64,000 nucleotides of DNA from Eubacterium sp. OM08-24 (lineage in GTDB: Bacteria; Bacillota; Clostridia; Oscillospirales; Acutalibacteraceae): the NCBI RefSeq assembly GCF_003438075.1, contig NZ_QSTA01000004.1, forward strand, positions 62,001 through 126,000. The letters run 5' to 3'. Of this stretch, positions 33,853-43,134 are shown piece by piece (position 1 is the stretch's first letter; the number at the start of each line of letters is the position of its first letter). Made by a program: the position numbers and the translations under genes. The notes beneath the pieces were generated by a model that was given only the letters and a program-made list of their open reading frames with translations, did not search any database and was not told the origin of the DNA.

Positions 33853-35124
33853 ATGGATACTTTATTAATTAAAAATGCGCACATAGTGTCACCGTCAGAC
33901 GGACTTGACAATGTTGCCGATGTACTTGTCAAGGACGGAAAAATTGCGGAGATTGCGGAAAATATTTCATTTGACGGCAATGTAATTGACGCTGACGGCT
34001 TAACTCTGATTCCGGGACTTGTAGATATGCATGTGCATCTTCGTGATCCGGGTCAAACTCAAAAGGAAGATATTATTACAGGCTGCAAGGCGGCAGCTGC
34101 CGGCGGCGTTACAAGCCTGCTTGCAATGCCAAACACAATTCCTACTACCGACAATGCCGAAACAGTTAAATACATTCTTGACAAGGCAAAGAATGCAGAC
34201 GCAAATGTTTATGTTGCGGCGAGCATTACAAAAGGACTCAAAAGTCTTGAGCCAACCGACCTTGACGAATTAAAGTCGGCAGGTGCGATTGCGCTTTCAG
34301 ATGACGGCAGACCTGTTGAAAACACAAAATATTTAAGCGATGCAATGAAAAAAGCACCACAGCTCGGTATGACGGTTGTTGCCCATTGTGAGGATCTTTT
34401 CCTTGCGGACGGCGGTAAAATTAACGGCGGCGAAGTAAGCGAAAATCTTGGCGTAAAGGGTATTCCTGCCGCAGCTGAGGATTGCGGTACAGCAAGAGAA
34501 ATTGCACTTGCGGCAGCACTTGATGTTCCGATACACATTTGTCATGTCAGCACAAAGACAAGCGTTGCGCTTGTACGAGATGCAAAGAAAAGAGGCGTTA
34601 AGGTTACAGCCGAAACCGCCCCACATTATTTCTCAATGACAGAAAAGGAATTGCTTGCAAAGGACGCAGATTTCAGAATGAATCCGCCACTTCGCACACA
34701 CGAAGATGTGGTGGAGATTATAAGCGGTCTTAAAGACGGCACGCTTGATGCAATCGCAACTGACCATGCACCGCACACACCCGAGGAAAAGGCTGATTTT
34801 GTAAAAGCGCCGAACGGCTCAATCGGTATGGAAACCTCGTTTGCGGTATCATACACTTATCTTGTAAAAACAGGATTGCTTACACTTTCCGAGCTTGTAG
34901 AAAAGATGAGCACAAATCCTGCCGAAATTTTAAAAATAAACGCAGGACATATTAAAGTAGGAGCAACAGCCGACCTTGCGCTTGTTGATTTAAACCAAGA
35001 GTGGGTTGTTGATGTAAACAAACTGCATGGCAAAAGCAAAAATACTCCTTTCAAGGGCAAAACGCTCTGCGGAAAGGTGAAATATACAATTTTGGGTGGA
35101 AAAACCGTATTTGAAGATAAATAA
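33853..35124 (+). CDS. pyrC: Dihydroorotase
   Basis: This 423-residue zinc amidohydrolase cyclises carbamoyl-aspartate to dihydroorotate in pyrimidine synthesis. Motifs are the DMHVHLRDPG metal site, HICHVSTK, TAETAPHYF, and TDHAPH near residue 300. It belongs to the class I (PyrC/AllB-like) branch. ATG 33853 follows AGGGGTG by 8 nt; the in-frame GTG 33844 overlaps that site. It heads a compact set with an aldolase-like gene, an ASCH gene and pyrF. Confidence 0.95.
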   Translation: MDTLLIKNAHIVSPSDGLDNVADVLVKDGKIAEIAENISFDGNVIDADGLTLIPGLVDMHVHLRDPGQTQKEDIITGCKAAAAGGVTSLLAMPNTIPTTDNAETVKYILDKAKNADANVYVAASITKGLKSLEPTDLDELKSAGAIALSDDGRPVENTKYLSDAMKKAPQLGMTVVAHCEDLFLADGGKINGGEVSENLGVKGIPAAAEDCGTAREIALAAALDVPIHICHVSTKTSVALVRDAKKRGVKVTAETAPHYFSMTEKELLAKDADFRMNPPLRTHEDVVEIISGLKDGTLDAIATDHAPHTPEEKADFVKAPNGSIGMETSFAVSYTYLVKTGLLTLSELVEKMSTNPAEILKINAGHIKVGATADLALVDLNQEWVVDVNKLHGKSKNTPFKGKTLCGKVKYTILGGKTVFEDK

Positions 35125-35160
35125 TCGGCAATGCCCAAGGATTAAAGGAGAATCAGTAAA

Positions 35161-36138
35161 ATGGCACAAAAAGGTGATTTACTATCAGTAAGAGAAGATA
35201 TACGAGTTGTTGACGCAACAATTCGTGACGGCGGACTTTGCAATAATTTTGAGTTTCCCGACGAATTTGTTAAGGCTTTATATAACGCAAATGTAAAAGC
35301 AGGCGTTGACTATATGGAGTTCGGCTACAAGGCATCTAAAGAGCTTTTTAACGAAAAAGAATTTGGCAAGTGGAAATTCTGCAACGATGACGACATAAGA
35401 GAAGTTGTTGGCGAAAACAATACAGACCTTAAGATTGCAGTTATGGCTGATGTTGGCAGAACAGATTTTAAGAATGACATTCTTCCAAAGAACGAAAGTC
35501 CGATTGACCTTGTAAGAATTGCAACATATATCAACACAATTCCTGCGGCAGTAGAAATGATTGAGGACTGCGCAAAGAAAGGCTATGAAACCACAATCAA
35601 CATTATGGCTGTTTCAAAGGCGAGAACAGAGGATATTATTACAGCTCTTGATATTCTCGGCAAAAGCCCTGTAAACGCATTTTATATTGTAGACAGCTAC
35701 GGCGCTCTTTACCCTGAGGAGGCAAGAAAGTTAGCTGAATTATATTGCTCATACGGTGAAAAGTACGGCAAGTCAGTCGGTATTCATGCACACAACAACC
35801 AGCAGCTTGCTTTCGCAAATACTATTGAGGCAATGACACAGGGCGTAAGCTACCTTGACGCAACAGTAGACGGTATGGGCAGAGGTGCAGGCAACTGCGC
35901 ACTTGAGCTACTCTTAGGTTTCCTCAAAAATCCTAAGTACAAGGTTGACCCGATTCTCAAGATGCTTGAGTATACACAGCAGTTCAGAGAAAGCGGAGTT
36001 AAGTGGGGATACGATGTTCCTTATATGCTTACAGGTCAGTATAACACTCACCCCCGTCCGGCTATCTCATTTGTTAAGGATGACAGAAAAGATTACACAA
36101 ACTTTGCTCACGAACTTTTTGACATTATCAACAGCTGA
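35161..36138 (+). CDS. DRE-TIM metallolyase (HMGL/aldolase-like) in the pyrimidine cluster
   Basis: This 325-residue protein has the DRE-TIM signature VVDATIRDGGL near residue 18 (Arg and Asp as catalytic/metal residues), the later metal motif GIHAHNNQQLAFAN, and ATVDGMGRGAGN. The family includes 4-hydroxy-2-oxovalerate aldolases and HMG-CoA lyase-like enzymes; the substrate cannot be told here. It lies 36 nt after pyrC and overlaps the next gene by one base, an unexpected place for such an enzyme. Confidence 0.82.
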   Translation: MAQKGDLLSVREDIRVVDATIRDGGLCNNFEFPDEFVKALYNANVKAGVDYMEFGYKASKELFNEKEFGKWKFCNDDDIREVVGENNTDLKIAVMADVGRTDFKNDILPKNESPIDLVRIATYINTIPAAVEMIEDCAKKGYETTINIMAVSKARTEDIITALDILGKSPVNAFYIVDSYGALYPEEARKLAELYCSYGEKYGKSVGIHAHNNQQLAFANTIEAMTQGVSYLDATVDGMGRGAGNCALELLLGFLKNPKYKVDPILKMLEYTQQFRESGVKWGYDVPYMLTGQYNTHPRPAISFVKDDRKDYTNFAHELFDIINS

Positions 36139-36503
36139 TGACGCATATAATGAGATTAAATCCCTTGCCGTTCAAAATGATAGCAAGCGGAGAAAAAACC
36201 ATTGAGTTAAGGCTTAATGATGAAAAACGCAGAAAACTAAACCGCAAGGATTTGATTACTTTTGTAAATACAGAAGACAGCCTTAAAACCATTACGACTG
36301 AGGTTATTGATATTTATAAATATAAATCTTTTAAGGAATTATACGCTGATCTTCCTTTACTTAAATGCGGATATACTAAGGAAGATATTTCAAATGCAAA
36401 ACCCGAGGATATGATAGAGTATTATTCAGAGGAGCAGCAGAAGAAATACGGCGTATTGGGAATAGAAATAAGAGTAATATCGTTACAAAATAAAGGAGAG
36501 TAA
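36138..36503 (+). CDS. ASCH-domain protein
   Basis: This 121-residue protein has the ASCH-fold pattern: N-terminal MRLNPLPFKMIASGEKTIELRL, followed by a DLITFVN strand and a C-terminal GVLGIEIR strand. ASCH domains are RNA-binding or RNA-modifying modules related to the PUA fold; some cleave N4-acetylcytidine. The ATG shares one base with the preceding stop codon, and pyrF starts 4 nt after its stop, so the three are tightly coupled. A nucleoside or RNA role in pyrimidine metabolism is possible but unproven. Confidence 0.8.
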   Translation: MTHIMRLNPLPFKMIASGEKTIELRLNDEKRRKLNRKDLITFVNTEDSLKTITTEVIDIYKYKSFKELYADLPLLKCGYTKEDISNAKPEDMIEYYSEEQQKKYGVLGIEIRVISLQNKGE

Positions 36504-36507
36504 AAAA

Positions 36508-37440
36508 ATGGCATTCGACAGACTTATTGATAAAATTGTAGAAATGCAGAACCCGACAGTTGCAGGTCTTGACCCAAAGCTCGACTATGTACCACAGTAC
36601 ATTAAAGACGAGTGCTTTGCTAAGTACGGCAAAACTCTTGAGGGTGCGGCTGCCGCTTTGTTTGAGTTTAACAAGGCGCTTATTGACGCCCTTTATGAGG
36701 TAGTTCCTGCAATTAAGCCGCAGGCAGCTTACTATGAAATGTACGGCTGGCAGGGTGTAAAGGCACTTGCCGACACTATTGCATATGCAAAGTCAAAGGG
36801 TATGTTTGTTATCACAGACGGCAAGCGTAATGATATTGGCACAACTATGGAGGCTTATGCTGCCGCTCACCTCGGTTCAACCGCTGTTGCAGGCGAAGAA
36901 CTTGAGGCTTTCGGCGCAGACGCACTTACAGTAAACGGCTACCTCGGCACAGATGGTATAAAGCCGCTTGTTAATATTTGCAAAAGCGGTGACAAGGGAA
37001 TTTTTGTACTTGTAAAAACATCAAACCCAAGCTCAGGCGAATTACAGGATAAAAAGCTTGAGGACGGCACAACAGTTTATGAGCAGATGGGCAAAATGTG
37101 TGAAGAGTGGGGAACAGAGCTTGAGGGCAAGTATGGCTATTCGGGCGTCGGCGCAGTAGTAGGCGCAACATATCCTGAGCAGCTTGCTGAAATGAGAGCA
37201 AAATGCCCACACACATTTTTCCTCGTACCGGGTTACGGTGCTCAGGGTGGCGGAGCAAATGATGTTAAGAATGCTTTTGACGAAAACGGTCTTGGCGCAA
37301 TCATCAATTCAAGCCGTGGCATTATGTGCGCATGGAAAAAACAGGGCCTTACCGAGAATGATTTTGCAAAGGCTGCTTACAACGAGGCGGTTCGTATGCG
37401 TGACGAAATTATCGGTTGCATAGGCAAAATTAAGAAATAA
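36508..37440 (+). CDS. pyrF: Orotidine 5'-phosphate decarboxylase (group 2)
   Basis: This 310-residue TIM-barrel enzyme makes UMP from OMP. The catalytic DGKRNDIGTTMEAYA motif lies near residues 107-121 and has the group 2 pattern KRxDI. VGATYPEQL and NSSRGIMCAW complete the phosphate-binding region. Its length of about 300 residues is normal for group 2 and longer than the 230-residue group 1. AAAGGAGAG lies close before the ATG. Confidence 0.95.
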   Translation: MAFDRLIDKIVEMQNPTVAGLDPKLDYVPQYIKDECFAKYGKTLEGAAAALFEFNKALIDALYEVVPAIKPQAAYYEMYGWQGVKALADTIAYAKSKGMFVITDGKRNDIGTTMEAYAAAHLGSTAVAGEELEAFGADALTVNGYLGTDGIKPLVNICKSGDKGIFVLVKTSNPSSGELQDKKLEDGTTVYEQMGKMCEEWGTELEGKYGYSGVGAVVGATYPEQLAEMRAKCPHTFFLVPGYGAQGGGANDVKNAFDENGLGAIINSSRGIMCAWKKQGLTENDFAKAAYNEAVRMRDEIIGCIGKIKK

Positions 37441-37482
37441 TACAATAAATTGTTATTTTTATGTATTAAACACCAAATATTG

Positions 37483-37511
37483 TTGACTTTGCTAAAAGTT
37501 GGCGGTATAAT
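37483..37511 (+). promoter_or_regulatory. Sigma-A promoter for serC-serA
   Basis: TTGACT (37483-37488) and perfect TATAAT (37506-37511) are separated by 17 bp, 55 bp before serC. Confidence 0.7.
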
Positions 37512-37566
37512 TTAATAGTCAGTATTAGTTAAAACTATAAATAATATTTCAAGGGAGATTTTTAAT

Positions 37567-38652
37567 ATGGCAAGAGTATATAACTTTTCTGCCGGTCCTT
37601 CAATGCTTCCGGAGGCAGTATTAAAGACAGCAGCAGATGAAATGCTTGATTATCAGGGCAGCGGACAGAGCGTAATGGAAATGTCACACCGCAGCAAAAC
37701 TTATGATAAGATCATTAAGGACGCTGAGGCTTTACTTCGTGAGATTATGAACATTCCTGACAACTACAAGGTTATGTTCCTCCAGGGCGGCGGTTCTACT
37801 CAGTTTGCAATGGTAGCGCTAAACTTTATGAACAAGAACAATAAGGCTGACTACATAATTACAGGTCAGTGGGCTAAAAAGGCTTACAAAGAGGCTGCTC
37901 GTTATGGCGATGCTAAGGCCGTTGCTTCTTCAGAGGATAAAACTTTCTCTTATATTCCTAAGACAGATAAGTCAATGTTCAGAGAGGACGCTGACTATGT
38001 ATATATTTGTATGAACAATACTATTTACGGTACTGTTTATCATGAGCTTCCGGATACAGGCGATATTCCGCTTATTGCAGATATTTCATCTTGTATTCTT
38101 TCAGAGCCTATTGATGTAACAAAGTTTGGCGCACTCTTTGCAGGTGCTCAAAAGAATATGGCTCCTGCAGGTCTTACAATCGCAATTGTTCGTGAGGATC
38201 TTATCGGCAATGCTATGGACATCTGCCCGACAATGCTTAACTATAAGACTCACGCTGACGCAGATTCACTTTTCAACACACCTCCTTGCTACACAATTTA
38301 TATTGCAAAGCTTGTTCTTGAGTGGATTAAGAATGAGGTTGGCGGTCTTGATAAGATGAAAGAGCTTAACGAGAAAAAGGCTAAACTTCTTTATGATTTC
38401 CTTGATAATTCAGAACTCTTTAAGGGTACTGTTGTTCCTGAGGATCGTTCACTTATGAATGTTCCGTTTGTAACAGGCAATGCAGATCTTGACGCTAAGT
38501 TTGTTAAAGAGGCAACAGAGGCAGGTCTTGTTAATATTAAGGGTCACCGTACAGTTGGCGGTATGAGAGCTTCTATCTACAATGCTATGCCATATGAGGG
38601 TGTAGTTGCTCTTGTTGACTTTATGAAGAAGTTTGAGGCAGAAAACAAGTAA
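37567..38652 (+). CDS. serC: Phosphoserine aminotransferase
   Basis: This 361-residue PLP enzyme converts 3-phosphohydroxypyruvate to phosphoserine. The N-terminal NFSAGPSMLPEAVL is typical, the PLP lysine is in GAQKNMAPAGL, and the C-terminal HRTVGGMRASIYNAMPYEGV is strongly conserved. serA follows after 48 nt; the pair converts 3-phosphoglycerate to phosphoserine. Confidence 0.97.
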   Translation: MARVYNFSAGPSMLPEAVLKTAADEMLDYQGSGQSVMEMSHRSKTYDKIIKDAEALLREIMNIPDNYKVMFLQGGGSTQFAMVALNFMNKNNKADYIITGQWAKKAYKEAARYGDAKAVASSEDKTFSYIPKTDKSMFREDADYVYICMNNTIYGTVYHELPDTGDIPLIADISSCILSEPIDVTKFGALFAGAQKNMAPAGLTIAIVREDLIGNAMDICPTMLNYKTHADADSLFNTPPCYTIYIAKLVLEWIKNEVGGLDKMKELNEKKAKLLYDFLDNSELFKGTVVPEDRSLMNVPFVTGNADLDAKFVKEATEAGLVNIKGHRTVGGMRASIYNAMPYEGVVALVDFMKKFEAENK

Positions 38653-38700
38653 TTTTTGCTCAAACATCTGCTTTAAATAAAATAAAAGAGGATGAATACA

Positions 38701-39855
38701 ATGTTTAATATACTTACTCTCAATAAAATTGCTGCCGTTGGCACAAGCCGCCTTGGCGACAATTACGCTTACGGTGACGATGTTCAGAATCCTGACGCAG
38801 TTCTCGTAAGAAGTGCCGCAATGCACGATATGCAGTTTGCCGACAACCTCCTTGCTATTGCAAGAGCAGGCGCAGGCACAAACAACATTCCTAAGGATGT
38901 TTGCTCTGAAAAGGGTATTGTAGTTTTCAATACTCCCGGTGCTAACGCAAATGCCGTTAAGGAGCTTGTTATTGCAGGTCTTTTACTCTCTTCAAGAAGA
39001 GTAATGGAGGGCGCTGACTGGGCAAAGACACTCAAGGGCAACGGTGACGCAGTAGGTAAGATGGTAGAAAAAGGCAAGAGCCAGTTTGTAGGTCCTGAAA
39101 TCAAGGGCAAAACTCTCGGCGTAATCGGTCTTGGCGCTATCGGCATTCTTGTTGCTAACTGCGCTGTTGCACTCGGTATGGATGTAATCGGCTTTGATCC
39201 GTTTATGTCTGTAACAAACGCATTAAAGCTCAATCCTGCCGTTAAGCTTATGAAGAACGGCGAGGATGTAATGGTTAATTGTGATTACCTTACAATCCAT
39301 GTTCCGCTTACAGCTGACACAAGAGATATGGTTGACGCTGATATGATTGCTAAGATGAAAGACGGCGTTCGTATTCTTAATTTCAGCCGTGACGGTCTTG
39401 TTAATTCAACAGCTGTTCTTGAGGCTGTTAAGAGCGGTAAGGTTGCTAAGTATGTAACAGACTTTGCAACTGATGATATTATTGGCGAAGAAAACATTAT
39501 TTGTCTTCCACACCTCGGTGCATCTACTCCTGAGAGTGAAGACAACTGCGCTGTTATGGCTTGTGATGAGCTTAAAGAATACCTCGAAAACGGCAACATT
39601 ATTAATTCTGTAAACTATCCTGCACTTTCACTTGCAAGATCAAGCACAGAGAATGTTCGTTTCTGCGTAATGCACAAGAATGTACCTGAACTTCTTAAAA
39701 AGGTACTTTCTGAGGTAAACGGCAATGTAGAAAATATGCTTTCAAAGAGCCGTGGCGACTACGCTTATGCAATTATTGATGTTGCAGGCGGTACTCCTGA
39801 TAACGCTGCCGCTATTGCAGCTATTGAAGGTGTAATCCGTGTTCGTGCTATCTAA
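38701..39855 (+). CDS. serA: D-3-phosphoglycerate dehydrogenase
   Basis: This 384-residue NAD-dependent enzyme opens serine synthesis. The Rossmann motif GVIGLGAIG lies near residue 140, with the catalytic region FSRDGLVN and LPHLGAS. A short C-terminal ACT-like domain follows (about 318-384), suggesting serine feedback. ATG 38701 is 9 nt after AAGAGG, whereas ATG 38692 abuts it. Confidence 0.94.
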   Translation: MFNILTLNKIAAVGTSRLGDNYAYGDDVQNPDAVLVRSAAMHDMQFADNLLAIARAGAGTNNIPKDVCSEKGIVVFNTPGANANAVKELVIAGLLLSSRRVMEGADWAKTLKGNGDAVGKMVEKGKSQFVGPEIKGKTLGVIGLGAIGILVANCAVALGMDVIGFDPFMSVTNALKLNPAVKLMKNGEDVMVNCDYLTIHVPLTADTRDMVDADMIAKMKDGVRILNFSRDGLVNSTAVLEAVKSGKVAKYVTDFATDDIIGEENIICLPHLGASTPESEDNCAVMACDELKEYLENGNIINSVNYPALSLARSSTENVRFCVMHKNVPELLKKVLSEVNGNVENMLSKSRGDYAYAIIDVAGGTPDNAAAIAAIEGVIRVRAI

Positions 39856-39877
39856 AAGCATAATATAATGAAGTCAT

Positions 39878-39907
39878 AGGGCGGCAGAGATATTCTGTCG
39901 CCCTTTT
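39878..39907 (+). terminator. Terminator of serC-serA
   Basis: AGGGCGGCAGA and TCTGTCGCCCT pair with one G-T wobble around a short loop and are followed by TTT. Confidence 0.8.
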
Positions 39908-39958
39908 AAAGTTTTGTTTTAATGTCCTATTTTAAATGTTGGGGTAACATTAATAGAT

Positions 39959-39986
39959 TATGGTTTAACTCGTGCGCTAAACCATA
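39959..39986 (+). promoter_or_regulatory. Inverted repeat upstream of the dockerin-peptidase gene
   Basis: TATGGTTTA and TAAACCATA are perfect 9-bp arms around 10 bases, 49 bp before the start. It may be an operator; I see no clear -10/-35 pair around it. Confidence 0.35.
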
Positions 39987-40034
39987 CTTTCCCACAATTG
40001 TTGATAAAGAATTTTTTTGAATTGAGGAATGAAA

Positions 40035-42149
40035 ATGAGAGGTATAAAAAAATTATCTGCAATTACGCTGACTGCCATGCTTGCATTTTCTTCTACGTTT
40101 ACTGCATTTGGCGCAGAAGTAACAGAATCGGTTTCTTACAGCAAATGGGGCAGTAAAACCGTATGCGAAGCATTGGGAATAGATACTGCCGAATACTACA
40201 AATGGATTGTAAATCACGATAATGATTCAAGCAATGATTATCATACTTACACTGTTTCTAAAAATTATGATTCATCTGTAGGTAGTGATTATTATCTCGG
40301 TACAAAATATACATCGGGCGACCATCGTACACCAAAAGGAGATACCAAAGGGTACTTTAATACAGATTTATATTCACCAAACAGCGGATATTACTGTGTA
40401 GGTTACGGTAGACAAGACGAGCTTAACGGTTCATCGTACAAGCCGCAGATGAACTGCACAGGATTTGTATGGCATATACTTTACAAGTCGCTTGCAAATA
40501 CCAAGGCACAAAAGGGTCAGTCGGTAAGCTATGCATACGCAAACACTCATATTCCGAGTTATTCGTATGCGGCTTATGATACGGGTCAGGATACATGGAT
40601 TAATTGGGCGAGCAATAACAATATCAGGACATATTATTTTGACGGTACAAGTGCCATTAATAATGCATTGAACAGCGGAGTGCTTGAAAAAGGCGATATT
40701 ATTTTTATGCTCGGTACGGCTGACGCTCATGTCGGTATTTTTTACGGCAATAATTCAAAAAATAACAAGTTCTGGCATTCTCAATATAAAAATGTAAATA
40801 CAATTACAAATATTGAACCGAGGGGTACTTGCTACGGATTGTATGTATTTAAAACAGGTTGTTCAAACGGTATAGATCTTAATATTCAGCTTAACAGCAC
40901 ACAAAGCGGATTAAAGGGTACTTCATACGATTATTCACAGTTTGAATACACGGTTTATGCTGACTCGGCTTGTAGAAAGCCTGTCGGAAAAATTGTACCG
41001 CAGTCTGACGGATTCGGTGCATTTGGTCTGACAAGCAGTCAACAATATTCATCATCAAGTGCAGTTGCGAGGGGTGTGCCTGTTGCAAATACTTCTTATT
41101 GGTGCAAAGAAACAAAAACACCGAACGGGTATGTTGCAGACAACACGGTATATAAATTTGAAAAGTCTACATTGACATGGGGCGGTACGGAAAGATACTA
41201 TGCAGGTGTAGCTGTAAATGAAAATAACCATAAATTAAGCAAAATAAACAAGACGCCTAAAATAGCACTCCGTATTCAGAATGTGTCATCTTATTCCGAA
41301 TTGACCGATAATAATGAAAATTATTCACTTAGCGGTGCGGTTTATGAAGTCTATAATTCAGATAACACTTTTTGCGGTTATATGAAAACAGGCGAAGACG
41401 GCTGGGTATGCGCAACTTCAAAAGAAAAGACCGACGATGTAAATAATATTAAATGGAATGAAAGTGCGTTCGATTCAGCTCTTTATATGCCGTACGGTAA
41501 TTATTACGCAAAGCAGGTTGTTGCTCCGAAAGGTTTTGAATTATTTTCTGACAGAATAATTCTTGACAATGTTTATCAATATACATGGAGCGGTCTTACA
41601 GTTTATTATGCTCAAGCTGAAAATACACCGATAAAGTTGGATACTTCGACAGTAAGAGTAAATCTTACAAATGAGTTTAAAGTCCCGATAAACTGTGCGG
41701 AGTTTGAATTGTTTTCAGATGAGGAATGTCAAAATCTCATTGATACGGCAATAACGGACAATAACGGTATAGCCGAATTTGCTAAGCCGTTACAAGTCGG
41801 CGTTTATTATATTAAGCAGAAAAAATCCGCTGTCGGTTATTTTTACGATTCGGCGGTAACGGAAGTTGTTGTTAAAGAAGAAAATATCGGCAGTAATACT
41901 GACATATCGTTATTTGCAAAAAGCAAGGGCGATGTAAATAAAGACGACAATATTGATATTACAGACATCACGGTAATTCAGCTGTTTGTCGCAGGCAAAA
42001 AAGCAGAGGACGGTTCGGATTTTGTTGATATAAATGATACCGTCAGCTTTGATAATGCCGATATTGACGGCAACGGAATAATAAATATCAACGATATTAC
42101 TAATCTTCAGATAATAATTTCAAAGAATGCAAAGCAAAAAGAGAATTGA
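40035..42149 (+). CDS. Secreted NlpC/P60-like peptidase with SpaA-type repeats and a C-terminal dockerin
   Basis: This protein of about 704 residues has a signal peptide (about 1-27). The N-terminal catalytic-looking domain has Cys141 in MNCTGFVWHIL, His232 in DAHVGIFYG and His248 in FWHSQYK, the arrangement of NlpC/P60 or CHAP cysteine peptidases. Three SpaA/Cna-B-like beta-sandwich modules follow (about 290-640; motifs CKETKTPNGYVAD, AKQVVAPKGFELF and IKQKKSAVGYFYD). The last 65 residues are a type I dockerin with GDVNKDDNIDITDITVIQ and ADIDGNGIININDITNLQ. TTGAGG favours ATG 40035 over ATG 40029. A peptidase carried by a dockerin is unusual in a starch complex. The gene ends inside a MATE remnant. 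Confidence 0.8.
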   Translation: MRGIKKLSAITLTAMLAFSSTFTAFGAEVTESVSYSKWGSKTVCEALGIDTAEYYKWIVNHDNDSSNDYHTYTVSKNYDSSVGSDYYLGTKYTSGDHRTPKGDTKGYFNTDLYSPNSGYYCVGYGRQDELNGSSYKPQMNCTGFVWHILYKSLANTKAQKGQSVSYAYANTHIPSYSYAAYDTGQDTWINWASNNNIRTYYFDGTSAINNALNSGVLEKGDIIFMLGTADAHVGIFYGNNSKNNKFWHSQYKNVNTITNIEPRGTCYGLYVFKTGCSNGIDLNIQLNSTQSGLKGTSYDYSQFEYTVYADSACRKPVGKIVPQSDGFGAFGLTSSQQYSSSSAVARGVPVANTSYWCKETKTPNGYVADNTVYKFEKSTLTWGGTERYYAGVAVNENNHKLSKINKTPKIALRIQNVSSYSELTDNNENYSLSGAVYEVYNSDNTFCGYMKTGEDGWVCATSKEKTDDVNNIKWNESAFDSALYMPYGNYYAKQVVAPKGFELFSDRIILDNVYQYTWSGLTVYYAQAENTPIKLDTSTVRVNLTNEFKVPINCAEFELFSDEECQNLIDTAITDNNGIAEFAKPLQVGVYYIKQKKSAVGYFYDSAVTEVVVKEENIGSNTDISLFAKSKGDVNKDDNIDITDITVIQLFVAGKKAEDGSDFVDINDTVSFDNADIDGNGIININDITNLQIIISKNAKQKEN

Positions 42150-42573
42150 TGACAGCATAAAATACGGCACTGTTTACACAACCGTAATAATGTTTGTCGG
42201 ATTGATTGCAATAGAAATCATAGCAAATCCGCTTTCGAGCGGATTCGGACTGTCGGGAGAAACTCAGTCGCTTTGTATAGGCGCAATGAGAATAGTATCG
42301 GCAAGTTTTGTGTTTGCAGGCATTAATATAGCTTTTCAAGGAATGTTTCAGGCTATTAACGGCGGAATGCAGTCGCTTATCGTTTCTGTTTGCCGTCAGC
42401 TTGTTTTTGTACTGCCGCTCACATGGGTGTTTACAATGCTTGTAAATCAGTCGATTTGCGGCGAATGGATAATTTGGCTCGCCGTACCTGTTGCAGAAAT
42501 ATTATCGGCTGTAATTTCTGTTGTACTTATGAAAAAACTTTATAAAAAACAAATAAACGGCTTAACGGCATAA
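42127..42573 (+). pseudogene. C-terminal remnant of a MATE-family efflux transporter
   Basis: These 148 codons align by eye with only the last third of MATE transporters (about 450 residues): KRIDDSIKYG before a helix, AMRIVSASFVFAGINIAFQG, and a final pair of helices with VAEILSAVISVVLMKKLYKK. It begins in another frame within the last codons of the dockerin gene, and its ATG has no proper ribosome site. No 5' MATE sequence is present in the 170 bp between serA and the dockerin gene. It is most likely a broken gene left by a recombination. Confidence 0.75.
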
Positions 42574-42577
42574 AAAT

Positions 42578-42606
42578 TCCCCTGCATATTTTCGTTATGC
42601 AGGGGA
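42578..42606 (-). terminator. Terminator of the small lipoprotein gene
   Basis: CCCCTGCATA and TATGCAGGGG pair perfectly; on the minus strand the stem is followed by AATTTTT. Confidence 0.8.
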
Positions 42607-42615
42607 TAAGTTTTA

Positions 42616-43002
42616 TTATTGCTCTTTCATAAATGTAAATGAGGTTGTGTTATCGTATGAATAGGTGAGGGTTTGCCTTGCCGACTCGTAGCTCAGCTTT
42701 TCGCTGTTGCCGTTTAGTGTAGCGTCAACGCTTGTGCCGCTGAAAACATAGCTGCCTTTATATTCAATACCCGCAAGCGTTGCGGTACAACTGCCGTTTC
42801 CTTTAAAATTAAATTCAAAATATCCGTCCTTAAGCTCAAGCTCGCTGTATTGTACGGTTTCTCCGTCGATAACGGCAGATACAGGGACCCATTTACCCTT
42901 GAGCACTTCGTTTTCGCTTTTATCTCCGCAGCCGCTTAAAAGAAAAATTACAGCAAAAAGCGATAGGAAAACAAGTGAAGTGCGCTTTATAATACATTTC
43001 AT
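42616..43002 (-). CDS. Small lipoprotein of unknown function
   Basis: This 128-residue protein has a lipoprotein signal (LLSGC, Cys25). The remainder (about 30-128) is a small beta-rich domain with LKGKWVPVSAVIDG at its start, resembling the lipocalin-like/DUF5640-type domains of clostridial lipoproteins. I start at ATG 43002, which gives a proper signal; the open frame reaches 43065 but adds a second hydrophobic stretch with no ribosome site. No operon partner. Confidence 0.7.
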   Translation of the reverse strand: MKCIIKRTSLVFLSLFAVIFLLSGCGDKSENEVLKGKWVPVSAVIDGETVQYSELELKDGYFEFNFKGNGSCTATLAGIEYKGSYVFSGTSVDATLNGNSEKLSYESARQTLTYSYDNTTSFTFMKEQ

Positions 43003-43134
43003 TATAACACATCCCGATATTGATATAATATATATTATTTTATCATTTTTTGCGTTTTTAGTCAATTTGCGGAATGTAGAGTATTTCTAACATATTAATG
43101 ATATGAATGTGCAAATTGTAAGAATTTATATGAA

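Noticed and set aside
34333..34626. Minus-strand frames inside pyrC
   Set aside because: They lie fully within a well-conserved gene and show no family features.
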